This document shows, one piece after another, positions 7,487 through 15,948 of a DNA stretch of 30,435 bases (position 1 is its first letter; every line of letters begins with the position of its first letter). The DNA is from DASWIG01 sp965371445. GTDB lineage: Bacteria > Acidobacteriota > Thermoanaerobaculia > Multivoradales > J023. The notes below the pieces were generated by a model. That model searched no databases. It saw nothing but the letters and a program-made list of their open reading frames with translations, and was not told the origin of the DNA. Where the stretch lies: positions 1 through 30,435 of the forward strand of contig CBDUYN010000128.1 in assembly GCA_965371445.1 (NCBI GenBank). The letters run 5' to 3'. Position numbers and translations under genes: made by a program.

Positions 7487-7565
7487 ATCTGACTCTCTGG
7501 AAGTGATGGGTGGATTGTCGAGGGCTCTTCATCAACTTGTGTGGAAAGCGATAGGTTCGAGGCTT

Positions 7566-7811
7566 TCAGGAGGCATGTTGAGACCACCGAGGTGGAAGTA
7601 GATGCTTCGGCAGCTCGCGCTCTTCTTCCAAGCATTGGCGCTTGACGCCCCGGCGCACGGCTCGCTTCATGATGCCGTCGATCACCGTCCGGCTCAGGCT
7701 GAAAAGCTCGGCGACCGCCGTAATGCTCGCCTCTTGGAGCCACGCGATCACCAGCATCGCCGTGAAACGCGAACCTCGGTCCGCCCATTTCCAGGCCCGG
7801 ACCCGGTGCCT
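7566..7811 (-). pseudogene. ISL3-family transposase remnant
   Basis: The minus strand encodes about 82 codons matching the middle of ISL3-type transposases: RVRAWKWADRGSRFTAML, VIAWLQEASITAVAELFSLS and DGIMKRAVRRGVKRQ, ending near ELPKHL. In intact enzymes this corresponds to the PWAxxGSRFT ... SxxAVARxLxLSWDEVDGIMxRAVRRGL region before the DDE catalytic core. A stop at 7812-7814 closes the N-terminal side, and the C-terminal catalytic part is missing. No inverted repeats were found. Confidence 0.6.
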
Positions 7812-7814
7812 TCA

Positions 7815-8415
7815 GGTCAGGCAGTGGCAACTGTATGAGTGACGACGGTGCGTTGTCCCGGTGGTACCGCTCCAGATACTTCAACGGGTCGCCGCCGGTG
7901 ATCTCGCCGGTATTGAACTTAGCGCTTCGCGCGAACTTTGTCCTGTTGCACTTCGGGGCTCCCTCGGCTACACTCTCTACGTCCTGTCTATGCTCGCCTT
8001 TCAGGCCGATCCTGACAAAAATTGTCAGTCCCCTCGGTAAGTCCTTTGTTTTCAGTAGTTTGTGTAATTTCCGAGACGTCGGGTTAGTTCCCCGGATATC
8101 CATAGTCGTTGTACGGATTGGCGTCAGGTGCCGTACGATAATGCGGTGCAACATACGTTCGTGGGTCTTTGTCGCATGCTGCTTCGCGATGTCGGCCAAG
8201 CGCAGGTCCTCCAGCAACAGCTTGACGTTGAGCTGGCGTCGGCCGGGCGACAGGCTGAGCGGTAGGCCGTCTTTGGTCAAGCGTCGACTTGACCGCAAGG
8301 CCCACCAGATTCGACCGTCAAGGGCAATTCCCAACGCTATCCTAGTCGAGGAGTGCATGACTTGTTCATACCACAATGCTGCCGTAATGTCAAGTCCCTT
8401 ACCAGGTGCCCTCAT
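7815..8415. other. Lower-GC stretch without a convincing gene
   Basis: Long open frames exist on both strands here, but neither has recognisable motifs. On the minus strand the longest reads through LLLEDLRLADIAKQHATKTH and FNTGEITGGDPLKYLERYH. Base composition is clearly less GC-rich than the surroundings. It lies between the ISL3 remnant and the IS1380 element and is most likely acquired, decayed DNA. Confidence 0.45.
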
Positions 8416-8514
8416 CCAGGATCCGCCACCTCCAGGTGGCAGGCCGGTCAAACCCGGGGCGTGGACCCGCCTCGCGGGGCTTGCAGCTGGCCTCGGCGCC
8501 GCTCCAGTGCCGAA

Positions 8515-8594
8515 ATCGTCGATTCCAGCGGCGATCTTTGGCATTTCGCCGAATTCAAGCAGGTTGAAGCCGCCGATTCGCTGGAATCGACGAT
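8515..8594. repeat. 16-bp perfect inverted repeat inside the IS end
   Basis: ATCGTCGATTCCAGCG (8515-8530) and its exact reverse complement (8579-8594) are separated by 48 bp. It lies just downstream of the transposase stop and may act as a terminator or a regulatory stem-loop of the element. Confidence 0.7.
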
Positions 8595-8620
8595 TGGCGT
8601 AAGTCCGGCGTAAATCGGCG

Positions 8621-10152
8621 TCAGCCAGGTGGCTCGGTGGCCATCGTCGCCAAGGTCCGGCGTGCTTCGAGCAGGAGCTGCGTCGAGGGATGGCTGGACC
8701 CCAGCCGGAGAGTCAGGTGCCGGGCATGCCGGACCACGCGGCCGGGCACGTTGATGATCCAGTAGCGGATGGCCTTCATGCGCTTGGTCACCCAATCCGC
8801 ACCCAGCACCAACCGCTTCATCAGGGAGTTGAGATTCAATGCCAGGATCATGGCGCCCCACCAGGCCGCGTTGGCGCCAAAGTACTTCGAGGGAAGGCAC
8901 CCGCCTGCCAAGTCATCCTTCATGACCGCATGGGCCTCTTCGCTCTTGCCACACCGCTCCCGCAGCCACCGGATCACCTCGTCGCCGACGAGATCCAGGT
9001 TCGTTACCACGCCGAAAAGTTTGAAACGGCGAGGATGATCCTGGTCCTGGTAGTCGATCACCGAAAATGGAAGAGCGGCTTGGTCGCTCTCCATGCCCTC
9101 CAGCTCGAGCTGGGCCAAAGGCTCGCGAATGGCCAAGAACCGATACTTCGGACCATCCTTCTTGCGCGCCGACTCGTTGGGTACGAAACACACCTCGGCC
9201 CATTCCTGGCCCGTATCCACGAGCCGGTCTCCTCGCCGACGCAGCAGCGGCTGCCAGGCTCCTTGCGCCACATCGTAGACGGCTGCGCGAAAGGCCGAGG
9301 TCACATCGGCCCCCACCGCGAAGTCGATGACCCCGAATCGCTCGTCCTTGCCCTCGGCGCAGTAGCGCAACAGATCCCATGGGTAGCCGGCCGTGTCCGA
9401 GCGCATCGCCACCTTCTCGACGCCCTCGGGCAGGCACGCCAGGCTCTCTTGCAGGATCCGCAGCTGCTCGAAGCCGGCCGGCACATTGCCGTCGCGAAAC
9501 TCCGAGTGAACCACCACCTGCTGCTCGGCCCACCACACATTGAGCGGCTGGTACGCGCGGAACTTCTTGTAGCAGAACAGCGCTTCTTTCTTCTGCGTCT
9601 CGATCAGTGTGGCGTCCATGTCGAGCGTAGCCGTCGACTCCTGGTGATGCCGCTGCAGAAAGCCAAGGCAGTCCCGATTGATCTTGGACAAACCCATCAG
9701 CGCCCCGGTCGGCGACGGGATGAAGGCCCGGCCCGCCTCCCTCGATTCCTCCTCCTCCGCATCGTGAAACGACACCAAGAAGCGGCGCAACGCCGAGATC
9801 GACGGCACCTTGCGATCCGTCGATTTGCGCCAGCGGCGCTCCCGCTCGCGCCGTTCGGCGCGCGGCATTCCGAAGGTCTCCGTGCGGTGCAGGATCAACG
9901 CGAAGCCGTCGTCGCCTTCGAGCTTCGCGAGATCCTCCACGCACTGGCCGCCCGCCAGGTTGAGCAGGATCAGCGTGGTCAACAACTGCTCCACGCTCCA
10001 GCCCTGCGAGGCGCCCGTTAGCCCGAGATGCCGAGCGATGGAGTCGCGCAGACCCACGATGTGGCGAGATCCAGGTAGATCGGAAGACCCCCGAGACCCG
10101 TCAGGGTCGTCTTCCTGTCGAGCTGGTATGGAAGGACGCCTTGTGCCACCAT
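8621..10152 (-). pseudogene. IS1380-family transposase, frameshifted near its N-terminus
   Basis: The main frame (GTG 10057 to 8621, 478 residues) has the DDE blocks typical of IS1380 transposases: ATLDMDATLIETQKKEALFC, then YQPLNVWWAEQQVVVHSEFR with DGNVPAGFEQLR, LRSDTAGY-like MRSDTAGYPWDLLRYC, and RFKLFGVVTNL. The expected N-terminus (MVAQGVLPYQLDRKTTLTGL, then GGLPIYLDLA) lies directly upstream in another frame, starting at ATG 10152. The join needs one extra G on the plus strand near 10062, converting ATSWV into LAHIVGLR. Restored, the protein would be about 510 residues, the usual family length. Either the copy is inactivated by a one-base deletion or the read is wrong at this base. Confidence 0.8.
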
Positions 10153-10240
10153 GTCTTCACCCCGTTGGTGATGGGTCGTTGTTACCCCTGTAGTTGCAGG
10201 GGACCAGCGGGGCTCCTACTTTCTTGGTGGCGGATCAGGG

Positions 10241-10588
10241 GTTACCAGGCCTTGAGGGCCTTGGGGGCCTCGACCTGCTGCCGCGGGCGGTTCGGGCGCT
10301 TACGGCCGACGCGACGAGGCCGTCGGACACCGCTCGGGCACGCACCGGACGCGGACTGAAGTCCGCTCCCGGCCGGCCGCGGGGCGGGCGGGACGCCCGC
10401 GGTCCCAGCACTTACGCCCCGGCCCATGAGGACCACCGACACCGATGGACCACGAGCCGGACGGGGACTTCGTTCGCGGGGCGCGTTCGCTCCCGGCGGA
10501 GACGCGGGGTCGATTCTCGACGTCTGGGCCTGCTTCAATGACGGCCCGCCATGGGCCTTTTGTAGGGCGCTTCAGGCCTGGACGGTTT
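10241..10588. other. Gene-free GC-rich spacer with REP-like pair
   Basis: No protein is recognisable. The notable content is two adjacent palindromes at 10351-10366 and 10384-10400. The spacer lies between the IS1380 end and the 3' end of the minus-strand hydrolase gene. Confidence 0.5.
10351..10400. repeat. Paired REP-like palindromes
   Basis: GCGGACT-GA-AGTCCGC (10351-10366) is followed 17 bp later by GCGGGCG-GGA-CGCCCGC (10384-10400) and GGTCCCAG. Two different short perfect palindromes in tandem, in an intergenic space, look like a bacterial interspersed mosaic element. Confidence 0.6.
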
Positions 10589-12187
10589 CTAGAAAGCCTC
10601 GGTGTCGCCGAGACTCGCGAAGCTCCCCTGGGAGCTCGTGTAGGTCTTCTCCACGCCCGTGTCGCCGTCGGTCACCGTGAGCTCGAAGGAGACGTCGGTC
10701 AACGAGCCGTAGAAGACCCAGAAGTTTCCGTTGATCTTGCGACCGTCGAGGACCTTGACCATCAGCTCCAGGTTGTTCGGACCGAAGAACCAGAAAAGCC
10801 CCGTGTCCTGCGTGCCCTGCGCCGTCGCCTGTCCGACACCGGAACCACCCCTGGAGTCCTCCCAGGACACCCGGGCCGCGAAGCGTCCGCCTTCGCCCAG
10901 ACAGAGGGTCGTCGCATCGGCGACGCAGGCGCTGCGCGGCCAGACGCGCTCGTCGAGGTCCCCGACGACGTAGCCCGGGTCGTAACGGCACGGCCCCTCG
11001 ACGAGGCCGCCGGCCACCAGAGTCTCGCAGGTCGCCTGGAGAGCCGCGGCTGTGGGCTGCTCCAACCCTGCGGTCCAACCCCGCAGCGCCTCCCAGCCGG
11101 CGAGCGCCTCGCCCGGCGTGAAGCCGCAGTGAGTGGGCTCGTCCTCGACCACGACGCCGACCGTCAGGTTCTTCTTCGGCACCACCGAGGCGTACTCCGC
11201 CTCGTTCTCGACGAGAACCAGGCCGTCCTTGTCGGTGTGGATCGAGACGATCTTGACGTCACCGACGTCACCGGTCGGGCTGTAGTCGTCGAGCAAGTAT
11301 CGCCGGGCCTCGGGATCGGCGTCGACACGCTCGATCGAGGCGTTGAGCTCCGCGTCGGCGTAGTCGACGTCGCGATTGCCGAGACCCTGGCCGCCGGCGA
11401 GCTTGGCGGGATCGTAGATCAGGTCGGCGAGGCCGAACGTCGCAAAGCCCATGTCGGTCAGCAGGAAGCTCTCCGGCAGAGACGTGACCGCGAGGATTCG
11501 GTCGAGCCGTTCCTGCTGCTCGGCGCTGCGCGCCGCAGGGGGCAGGAGCACCCCGGTACAGGCGTTGACGGCGACCGCCAAAGTCACCTCGTTGATCTCC
11601 GGGGGGATCGGGAAGGGCAGCCCTCGGCCGCCGCCGGGAATCGCCGCCCCGGGGACGTCGCCGCAGACGTCGTCGTAGATCAGACGCAGGTCGAAAGCGC
11701 TGTTCCAGATCCGGCTCCCCCCTACGGCGCCGCAGATCGGGTACGCGCCCACGACGTCGCCAACGCCCCCGACCTCGATCGCCTGGGCGGTCACGATGCC
11801 GCCCAGCGAGGCGCCGGTCACGAAAACCTGCTCGGGGACTCCGACCTCGTCCGTGAAGGCTTCGTAGAGCTCCTGGAGGTCCTGCGCCGTCTGGAAAAGG
11901 GCCCAACCTCGCAAGCTGTAGCTCGACGCGGCGACCGCGTAGCCCTCGCTGAGCTGCACGTCGACGAGCGGACCCAGGTCGGGCGACATGTCCAGCGGAC
12001 CCAGGCTGAAGCCGTGGTTCCAGATCACGAGCCCGCCAGCCGGCGTCCAACCGGGCGGCACCAAGATCCGGTAATAGGCACCGGTCGCGGTTTGCCCAGT
12101 GTACTCCGTCTGGGCAACGGCAGACGTGCTGGCGAAAAACGCCAGCACGATCAGGGTGACGAAAAAGGCTCTCCTGCTTCGATCCAT
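10589..12187 (-). CDS. Secreted alpha/beta hydrolase with C-terminal beta-rich domain
   Basis: A 532-residue protein starting at ATG 12187 with GGAG just upstream; an in-frame start at 12241 lacks a good site. Residues 1-26 form a Sec signal (cleavage after SAVA). The hydrolase fold shows VIWNHGF with the oxyanion region, the nucleophile elbow GASLGG with Ser127, a likely acid near residues 319-321 (HTDKDGLV) and His353 (EPTHCGF). The substrate is unknown (ester or polymer). Residues about 421-532 form a separate domain (CVADATTLCL, GLFWFFGPNNLELMVKVLDG, NGNFWVFYGSLTDVSF) that I associate with many secreted proteins of Thermoanaerobaculia-like Acidobacteriota. It is stated from memory of the family and not verified. 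Several Cys (for example 175, 210, 387 and 400) suggest disulfides. Confidence 0.8.
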   Translation of the reverse strand: MDRSRRAFFVTLIVLAFFASTSAVAQTEYTGQTATGAYYRILVPPGWTPAGGLVIWNHGFSLGPLDMSPDLGPLVDVQLSEGYAVAASSYSLRGWALFQTAQDLQELYEAFTDEVGVPEQVFVTGASLGGIVTAQAIEVGGVGDVVGAYPICGAVGGSRIWNSAFDLRLIYDDVCGDVPGAAIPGGGRGLPFPIPPEINEVTLAVAVNACTGVLLPPAARSAEQQERLDRILAVTSLPESFLLTDMGFATFGLADLIYDPAKLAGGQGLGNRDVDYADAELNASIERVDADPEARRYLLDDYSPTGDVGDVKIVSIHTDKDGLVLVENEAEYASVVPKKNLTVGVVVEDEPTHCGFTPGEALAGWEALRGWTAGLEQPTAAALQATCETLVAGGLVEGPCRYDPGYVVGDLDERVWPRSACVADATTLCLGEGGRFAARVSWEDSRGGSGVGQATAQGTQDTGLFWFFGPNNLELMVKVLDGRKINGNFWVFYGSLTDVSFELTVTDGDTGVEKTYTSSQGSFASLGDTEAF

Positions 12188-12373
12188 GGGATCTCCATTC
12201 CTCTTTGCGGGCTCCCCCGCCGGTGTTTTGCTTTGCCGCACAAAAGCGGCAGGAGCTCTTCACGAAGGGAGCCAGTGTGTCTGGTTCTCCGTGGCAGAGT
12301 CAATCCGGGGACCCAAAGAGATCAGCGGGCGAGAGCGGGGACGCCAGGCTGCGCGCCCCGGGCGGAGCCTACC

Positions 12374-13855
12374 CTACTTCCAGGCCGGGACGAGGCTCGC
12401 CGGGTCGAGGGGCTCGCCGTCGCGCCAGGCTTCGAAGTGCAGGTGGGATCCCGTCGAGCGGCCGGTGTTGCCGACCTCGCCGAGGACGTCGTGGCGCGCT
12501 ACTTTTTGCCCCACCTCGACGGAGAAGGCCTTAAGATGCCCGTAGTAGGTCTTCAAGCCACCGCCGTGGTCGACGACGACCACGGTCCCGGAACCCGGCT
12601 TCGGCTCGTACTCGGTCGTGGCCACCTCGACGACCCCGGCCGCCGCAGCGAGGATCGGTGTGCCCTCGTCGGCCACCACGTCGATCCCCTGGTGCTGGAC
12701 GACCTTCTGGTTCCAGGGATCCTTGGTCTTGCCGTAACGGCTGCTGATACGTCCTCCGGGCAGCGGGTTCCCCAGCTCCGGTGTCACCTCGGCCTGGGGC
12801 TCGGGCGACGGCTCGCCCACCGCCGTGGCGCCGGCGAGCGGTAGGAGGAAGACTCCTAGAACCAGGGCGGCGGCCAACGTGCTCCAACGACCGAACCGCG
12901 ACGAAGTACCTGAAGGCGAAAGAATCGTACGGATTCGCATTTCCCATCTCCTTTTGTGGGTCCAAAGGTGTGGAACGTCAAGCTCCATGGCCTCGAGCTT
13001 CAAGACGGTGACGAGGCTCGTTGCATAGTCGCGCCGCGAAAGGACGCCGTAAGAGAGCACCGTCTCGTCGCAGAGGCGCTCGCGTTCCTCGGCCAGGACG
13101 CGGCCCGAAAGCCACGCCACGGGGTGAAAGAAGTAAAGGGCTTGCACCAGGTGCTGAAGGCGCAGCCACAAGCTGTCCCAGCGCGCCACGTGGACGAGCT
13201 CGTGCGCCAGCGCCGACTCGGTCGAGACCTCCTCGTCCAGGAGCACCTCGGGCAACACGACGACGGGACGCCACGTCCCTACCGTGAAGGGCGAGATCCG
13301 CGACGCCGTCGCTTTGATTACCACCTGCCGGCGGATGCCGAGGCGCCGGCACCAGGCCCCGCCCAGGTCCGTCACGGAACCGGCGTCGAGCGTCCGTGCC
13401 TCGCGGACGAGGCGCCGGCAAAGCCGGCCTCGCCGGAGGTAGAAAAAGAGGTAGAGCCCGAGGCCCTGAAGCCAGAGGACGACGAGCGCCACCGGCAGGA
13501 CGGAGCTCGCTCCGGGCAGCACGGCGACGTCCGCCGCATCCAAAGGCCCGGAAGCGACGGACGGACCCACCGTCGCCGCGATGGCCGGCATCGACGTCAC
13601 GGCCGGCACCTCCAGATAGCGCCCAAGAAAGGCACCCGCGCTCAACGGATGGGCCAGCTCCGGCGGCAGGACGAGACGTAGGAAGACCAGGGTCCAGAGC
13701 GCGCAACCGAACGCCGGGTTGCGTCGCCGGAGCGGCCACCACAACGCCAGGACAACGACGAAGACGATCGTCGACAAGAGCACCTCGCGTCCGGCGAGAC
13801 GGACCCACCAGGCCGCCGTCTCGGCGATGGAGTGGAAGCCCCCGGAACCGATCAC
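12374..13855 (-). CDS. BlaR1-type M56 peptidase fused to an M23 peptidase domain
   Basis: A 493-residue membrane protein. GTG 13855 overlaps the repressor stop by 4 bp (GTGA), with GGAGGAGG upstream. N-terminal transmembrane segments (about residues 26-40, 50-64, 117-140) lead to the M56 zinc site HELVH (218-222) with ERERLCDE at 257-264. A further membrane segment lies at about residues 326-345. The exported C-terminal part is an M23 (LytM-like) peptidoglycan peptidase with H388-x3-D392, H440 and H471-L-H473, all ligand positions being present. Classical BlaR1 carries a penicillin-binding sensor in this place. Here a cell-wall hydrolase or sensor replaces it, suggesting response to wall damage or wall fragments. 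It is paired with its BlaI-like repressor, which M56 peptidases typically help inactivate. Confidence 0.85.
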   Translation of the reverse strand: MIGSGGFHSIAETAAWWVRLAGREVLLSTIVFVVVLALWWPLRRRNPAFGCALWTLVFLRLVLPPELAHPLSAGAFLGRYLEVPAVTSMPAIAATVGPSVASGPLDAADVAVLPGASSVLPVALVVLWLQGLGLYLFFYLRRGRLCRRLVREARTLDAGSVTDLGGAWCRRLGIRRQVVIKATASRISPFTVGTWRPVVVLPEVLLDEEVSTESALAHELVHVARWDSLWLRLQHLVQALYFFHPVAWLSGRVLAEERERLCDETVLSYGVLSRRDYATSLVTVLKLEAMELDVPHLWTHKRRWEMRIRTILSPSGTSSRFGRWSTLAAALVLGVFLLPLAGATAVGEPSPEPQAEVTPELGNPLPGGRISSRYGKTKDPWNQKVVQHQGIDVVADEGTPILAAAAGVVEVATTEYEPKPGSGTVVVVDHGGGLKTYYGHLKAFSVEVGQKVARHDVLGEVGNTGRSTGSHLHFEAWRDGEPLDPASLVPAWK

Positions 13856-14241
13856 GGTGCCTCCTCCGCGCTCTTGAGGAGCGATTCGAGCTCGGCGATC
13901 TCCTCGGCGCTCAGCGTCCCGCTCTCGGCAAAGAGCGAGACGACCGGCACCGGGCTCGTCTCCAGAACTTGCCGGGCGAAGTCGCGCACCATGCGCGCCA
14001 ACCCCGCGGCCCGGGAAATCTTCGGCTCGTAGAGATGGAGCCCGTGGAAGGCCTTCTTGCCCAGGACGCCCTTCTTGACCAGACGCTCCATCGTCGTCCG
14101 CGTCGTCGAGTAGGCCCAGCCCTGACGCTCGGCCAGGCGCTCGTGGACCTCGCGGGCGCTCTGGCGGCCGGCGTCCCACAGGACCTTCATCACGTCGAGC
14201 TCGGCCGGCGTCAGCTGCGGCAGCCCGTTCGATCGTGGCAT
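13852..14241 (-). CDS. BlaI/MecI/CopY family transcriptional repressor
   Basis: A 129-residue protein starting at ATG 14241, with AAGGAGG about eight bases upstream. A start at 14271 would overlap the operator and is less likely. It has the winged-helix block LTPAELDVMKVLWDAGRQSA, then the recognition region YSTTRTTMERLVKKG with GVLGKK, and the C-terminal dimerisation helices (EEIAELESLLKSAEE). This family represses its own operon through TACA/TGTA dyads and is inactivated by cleavage after its M56 partner senses a signal. The partner gene follows immediately with a 4-bp overlap, and two matching dyads lie just upstream, so autoregulation is likely. Confidence 0.88.
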   Translation of the reverse strand: MPRSNGLPQLTPAELDVMKVLWDAGRQSAREVHERLAERQGWAYSTTRTTMERLVKKGVLGKKAFHGLHLYEPKISRAAGLARMVRDFARQVLETSPVPVVSLFAESGTLSAEEIAELESLLKSAEEAP

Positions 14242-14272
14242 GCGTGGCGTCCTCCTTAGCTTCGTCGTCATC

Positions 14273-14306
14273 GTGCTACAGATGTAGCACGTCTACGACT
14301 GTAGAC
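14273..14306. promoter_or_regulatory. BlaI-type operators (two adjacent dyads)
   Basis: GTGCTACAGATGTAGCAC (14273-14290) is a perfect 8+2+8 dyad carrying the TACA/TGTA core. It is directly followed by GTCTAC-GACT-GTAGAC (14291-14306). They lie 32 bp upstream of the repressor start, and the second dyad covers the predicted -10 element. Confidence 0.8.
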
Positions 14307-14326
14307 GCTAGCTTCGGGGACGTCAA
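14298..14326 (-). promoter_or_regulatory. Promoter of the repressor-peptidase operon
   Basis: On the minus strand, TTGACG (14326-14321) and TACAGT (14303-14298) are separated by 17 bp, a good sigma-70-type arrangement. The -10 element lies inside the second operator dyad, so bound repressor would block RNA polymerase. Confidence 0.65.
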
Positions 14327-14377
14327 CCCTTTGCGGCGCGGTCGCGCCCGCGTGAAGCGCGCCTGCCCCGCGCCCGC

Positions 14378-15205
14378 TCAGAGGTTCTGCCGGGAAAACA
14401 GGCGAACCGAGGCGACGAGAGGAACGACGATCCACAGCGCAAGCCCCACCAATCCGACGAGCGCCGCGACCTCCGCCGAGCCCGCCGTCTTGACGAGCGT
14501 GGCGCCGGCTGGCCCGAAAAGATGAGGCCCGCCGACCGCCAGGAGCGAGAGCACCCGCGTCAGGTCGACAGGATTTCCAACGAGGCCCACCACCAGCAGC
14601 ACCTGGAGCGTCGCGCGGGAGAAGTAAAGCGTCGCACCCAGCATCAACATGCCGTAGACCAGCTCGAAGAAAAACCACACGCCGATCGAGACGCCGAGCG
14701 CGATCTGCCGGCGTCCCACGAGCAGGACGATCCACACCGAAAGACCCGCGAAGACCACCGCCAGAAGCACTTCGAAGGCGACGACGGCCGCGTACTGAAG
14801 CGCCCCTTCGAACCCGACCACGAACGAGAAGACGATCCCCGGCACCCCGAAGCCCAGAAGTGTCGCTCCCACCACCGAGGCGACGAGGCCCAGGTACTTG
14901 CCGAGCAGGACCTGGGTCCGCGACACCGGTTGGGTGACCAGAAGCTCCAGGTGCTCGCGCTCGGAAACGAAGCTGAAGACCCCCAGAAGAAGCGCGAAGA
15001 GCGGTACCACGAGCCCCCCGAGGTTCATGATCGACGCCGCCGTGCGGACGAAGTCCTGGAAGCCCGAGTAGCCTGAGGTCACCATGCCGAAGCTGGAGAC
15101 GAGAAGCGTCAGCCCGGCGAAGAGGAGGGCGAACGAGACCACCCAGCGGTTGCGGCGGTGAAGCGTCAGCTCGTGGCGGGCGATCAGGAAGACGGGACCT
15201 CTCAC
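14378..15205 (-). CDS. nosY: NosY, ABC permease for nitrous oxide reductase maturation
   Basis: A 275-residue integral membrane protein with about six transmembrane segments (for example VSFALLFAGLTLLVSSFG, LVVPLFALLLGVFSFV, IVVPLVASVRLF). It carries the family block FVSEREHLELLVTQPVSRTQ between segments 2 and 3, seen in NosY and related ABC-2 permeases. With NosF and NosD it forms the NosDFY complex that uses ATP to help build the CuZ copper-sulfur centre of NosZ. Start GTG 15205 overlaps the nosL stop by 4 bp (GTGA) with GAGGAGGAG upstream, so translation is coupled. It is the last gene of the nos unit; the next minus-strand genes have their own promoter. Confidence 0.85.
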   Translation of the reverse strand: MRGPVFLIARHELTLHRRNRWVVSFALLFAGLTLLVSSFGMVTSGYSGFQDFVRTAASIMNLGGLVVPLFALLLGVFSFVSEREHLELLVTQPVSRTQVLLGKYLGLVASVVGATLLGFGVPGIVFSFVVGFEGALQYAAVVAFEVLLAVVFAGLSVWIVLLVGRRQIALGVSIGVWFFFELVYGMLMLGATLYFSRATLQVLLVVGLVGNPVDLTRVLSLLAVGGPHLFGPAGATLVKTAGSAEVAALVGLVGLALWIVVPLVASVRLFSRQNL

Positions 15206-15948
15206 ATCTCCTCCTCGTCGGCGGTATGGGCGCCGTGGACACGTACCTGACCGAGGACTTCCCCGTCGCAGAGGCGCACGATCGGGAACCCCTCTCCCGG
15301 ACGCGACGCGAGAAGCCGCACCTGCACGGCCTCGCCGGAGGCCGGCACCGCGACCTCGCCGAGCTCCTCGTAGCCGCGGAGAATGAGGACGACGTCCTCG
15401 GCAAGACCGTCGCCGCGGACGGTCCAATCGACGAGCTCACCCTTGGTCAGCTCGAGGACCGCGGGTAGGAGGCCCGCGTCCGTCACCACGAGCTCGACGC
15501 CGCGGTCGACCTTGCCCCGCAGGGTGCGCAGCTCCCGCCAGTCGACGAGGAGCTCGTCGCCGTGGCGCTTGTGCTCCCGGGCGGCCGCGGCGTCGGCGAA
15601 GGCGAGGATCCCCCAGCCCATCACGGTCCGAAGGTGCTCCGTGACCAAGAACGTCACCTCCTCGACGCTGCGCAGACCGCCGCCGAGATAGTCGTGAAAG
15701 AAGAGGCGCTCGGGCATCGCCTCGCCCGCCTGGCGCCGTTGCTCGTAGCCCTCCAGAAGGCAACCCGGCGAGCAGAACGTGTAGACGTCCCGATCGACCG
15801 TATACGCCGCGGCTTCCGTCTCCTTGTCGATCGACATGCCGCACGAAGCGCAGCCGTCGACGCCGACGACGATCCGCGGCTCGCCGTCGCCGGCACAGCC
15901 GAGGAGGAGAAGGGGAATCAAAAGAACCTTCCTCAGCTCAATCCGCAT
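15202..15948 (-). CDS. nosL: NosL copper-chaperone lipoprotein with C-terminal extension
   Basis: A 248-residue lipoprotein: signal with lipobox LLLLGC, lipidated Cys18. The NosL domain follows with CASCGMSI (33-40), YTFCSPGCLLEGY (56-68), HDYLGGGL and GWGILAFADAAAAREHKRHG (111-130). NosL delivers Cu(I) to apo-NosZ or NosDFY. Usual NosL proteins end soon after this region. Here about 100 more residues follow (148-248: VELVVTDAGLLPAVLELTKG, then strands to VRVHGA), reading as an all-beta, cupredoxin-like domain without an evident complete copper-ligand set. Start ATG 15948 has GGGGGAGA upstream and overlaps nosF by 11 bp. The extension may be a docking or second metal-handling domain; this is inference. 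Confidence 0.82.
   Translation of the reverse strand: MRIELRKVLLIPLLLLGCAGDGEPRIVVGVDGCASCGMSIDKETEAAAYTVDRDVYTFCSPGCLLEGYEQRRQAGEAMPERLFFHDYLGGGLRSVEEVTFLVTEHLRTVMGWGILAFADAAAAREHKRHGDELLVDWRELRTLRGKVDRGVELVVTDAGLLPAVLELTKGELVDWTVRGDGLAEDVVLILRGYEELGEVAVPASGEAVQVRLLASRPGEGFPIVRLCDGEVLGQVRVHGAHTADEEEM

Larger units (their letters stand above)
8416..10240 (-). mobile_element. IS1380-family insertion sequence
   Basis: The element contains an IS1380-type transposase on the minus strand. Possible terminal inverted repeats are CCAGGATCCGCCACC (8416-8430) and, at the other end, GGTGGCGGATCAGGG (10226-10240). Thirteen of 15 bases match, and the repeats begin with CC as is usual for the family. The resulting length of about 1.8 kb is normal. 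The flanking tetranucleotides (TCAT and GTTA) do not form a target duplication, so the ends are tentative or the element has recombined. Between the right end and the gene lies a hairpin, CCCCTG/CAGGGG (10185-10202). Confidence 0.65.

Noticed and set aside
10445..12844. 799-residue plus-strand open frame
   Set aside because: It lies antisense to the hydrolase and the M56-M23 gene, both with catalytic motifs, and has no recognisable domain.
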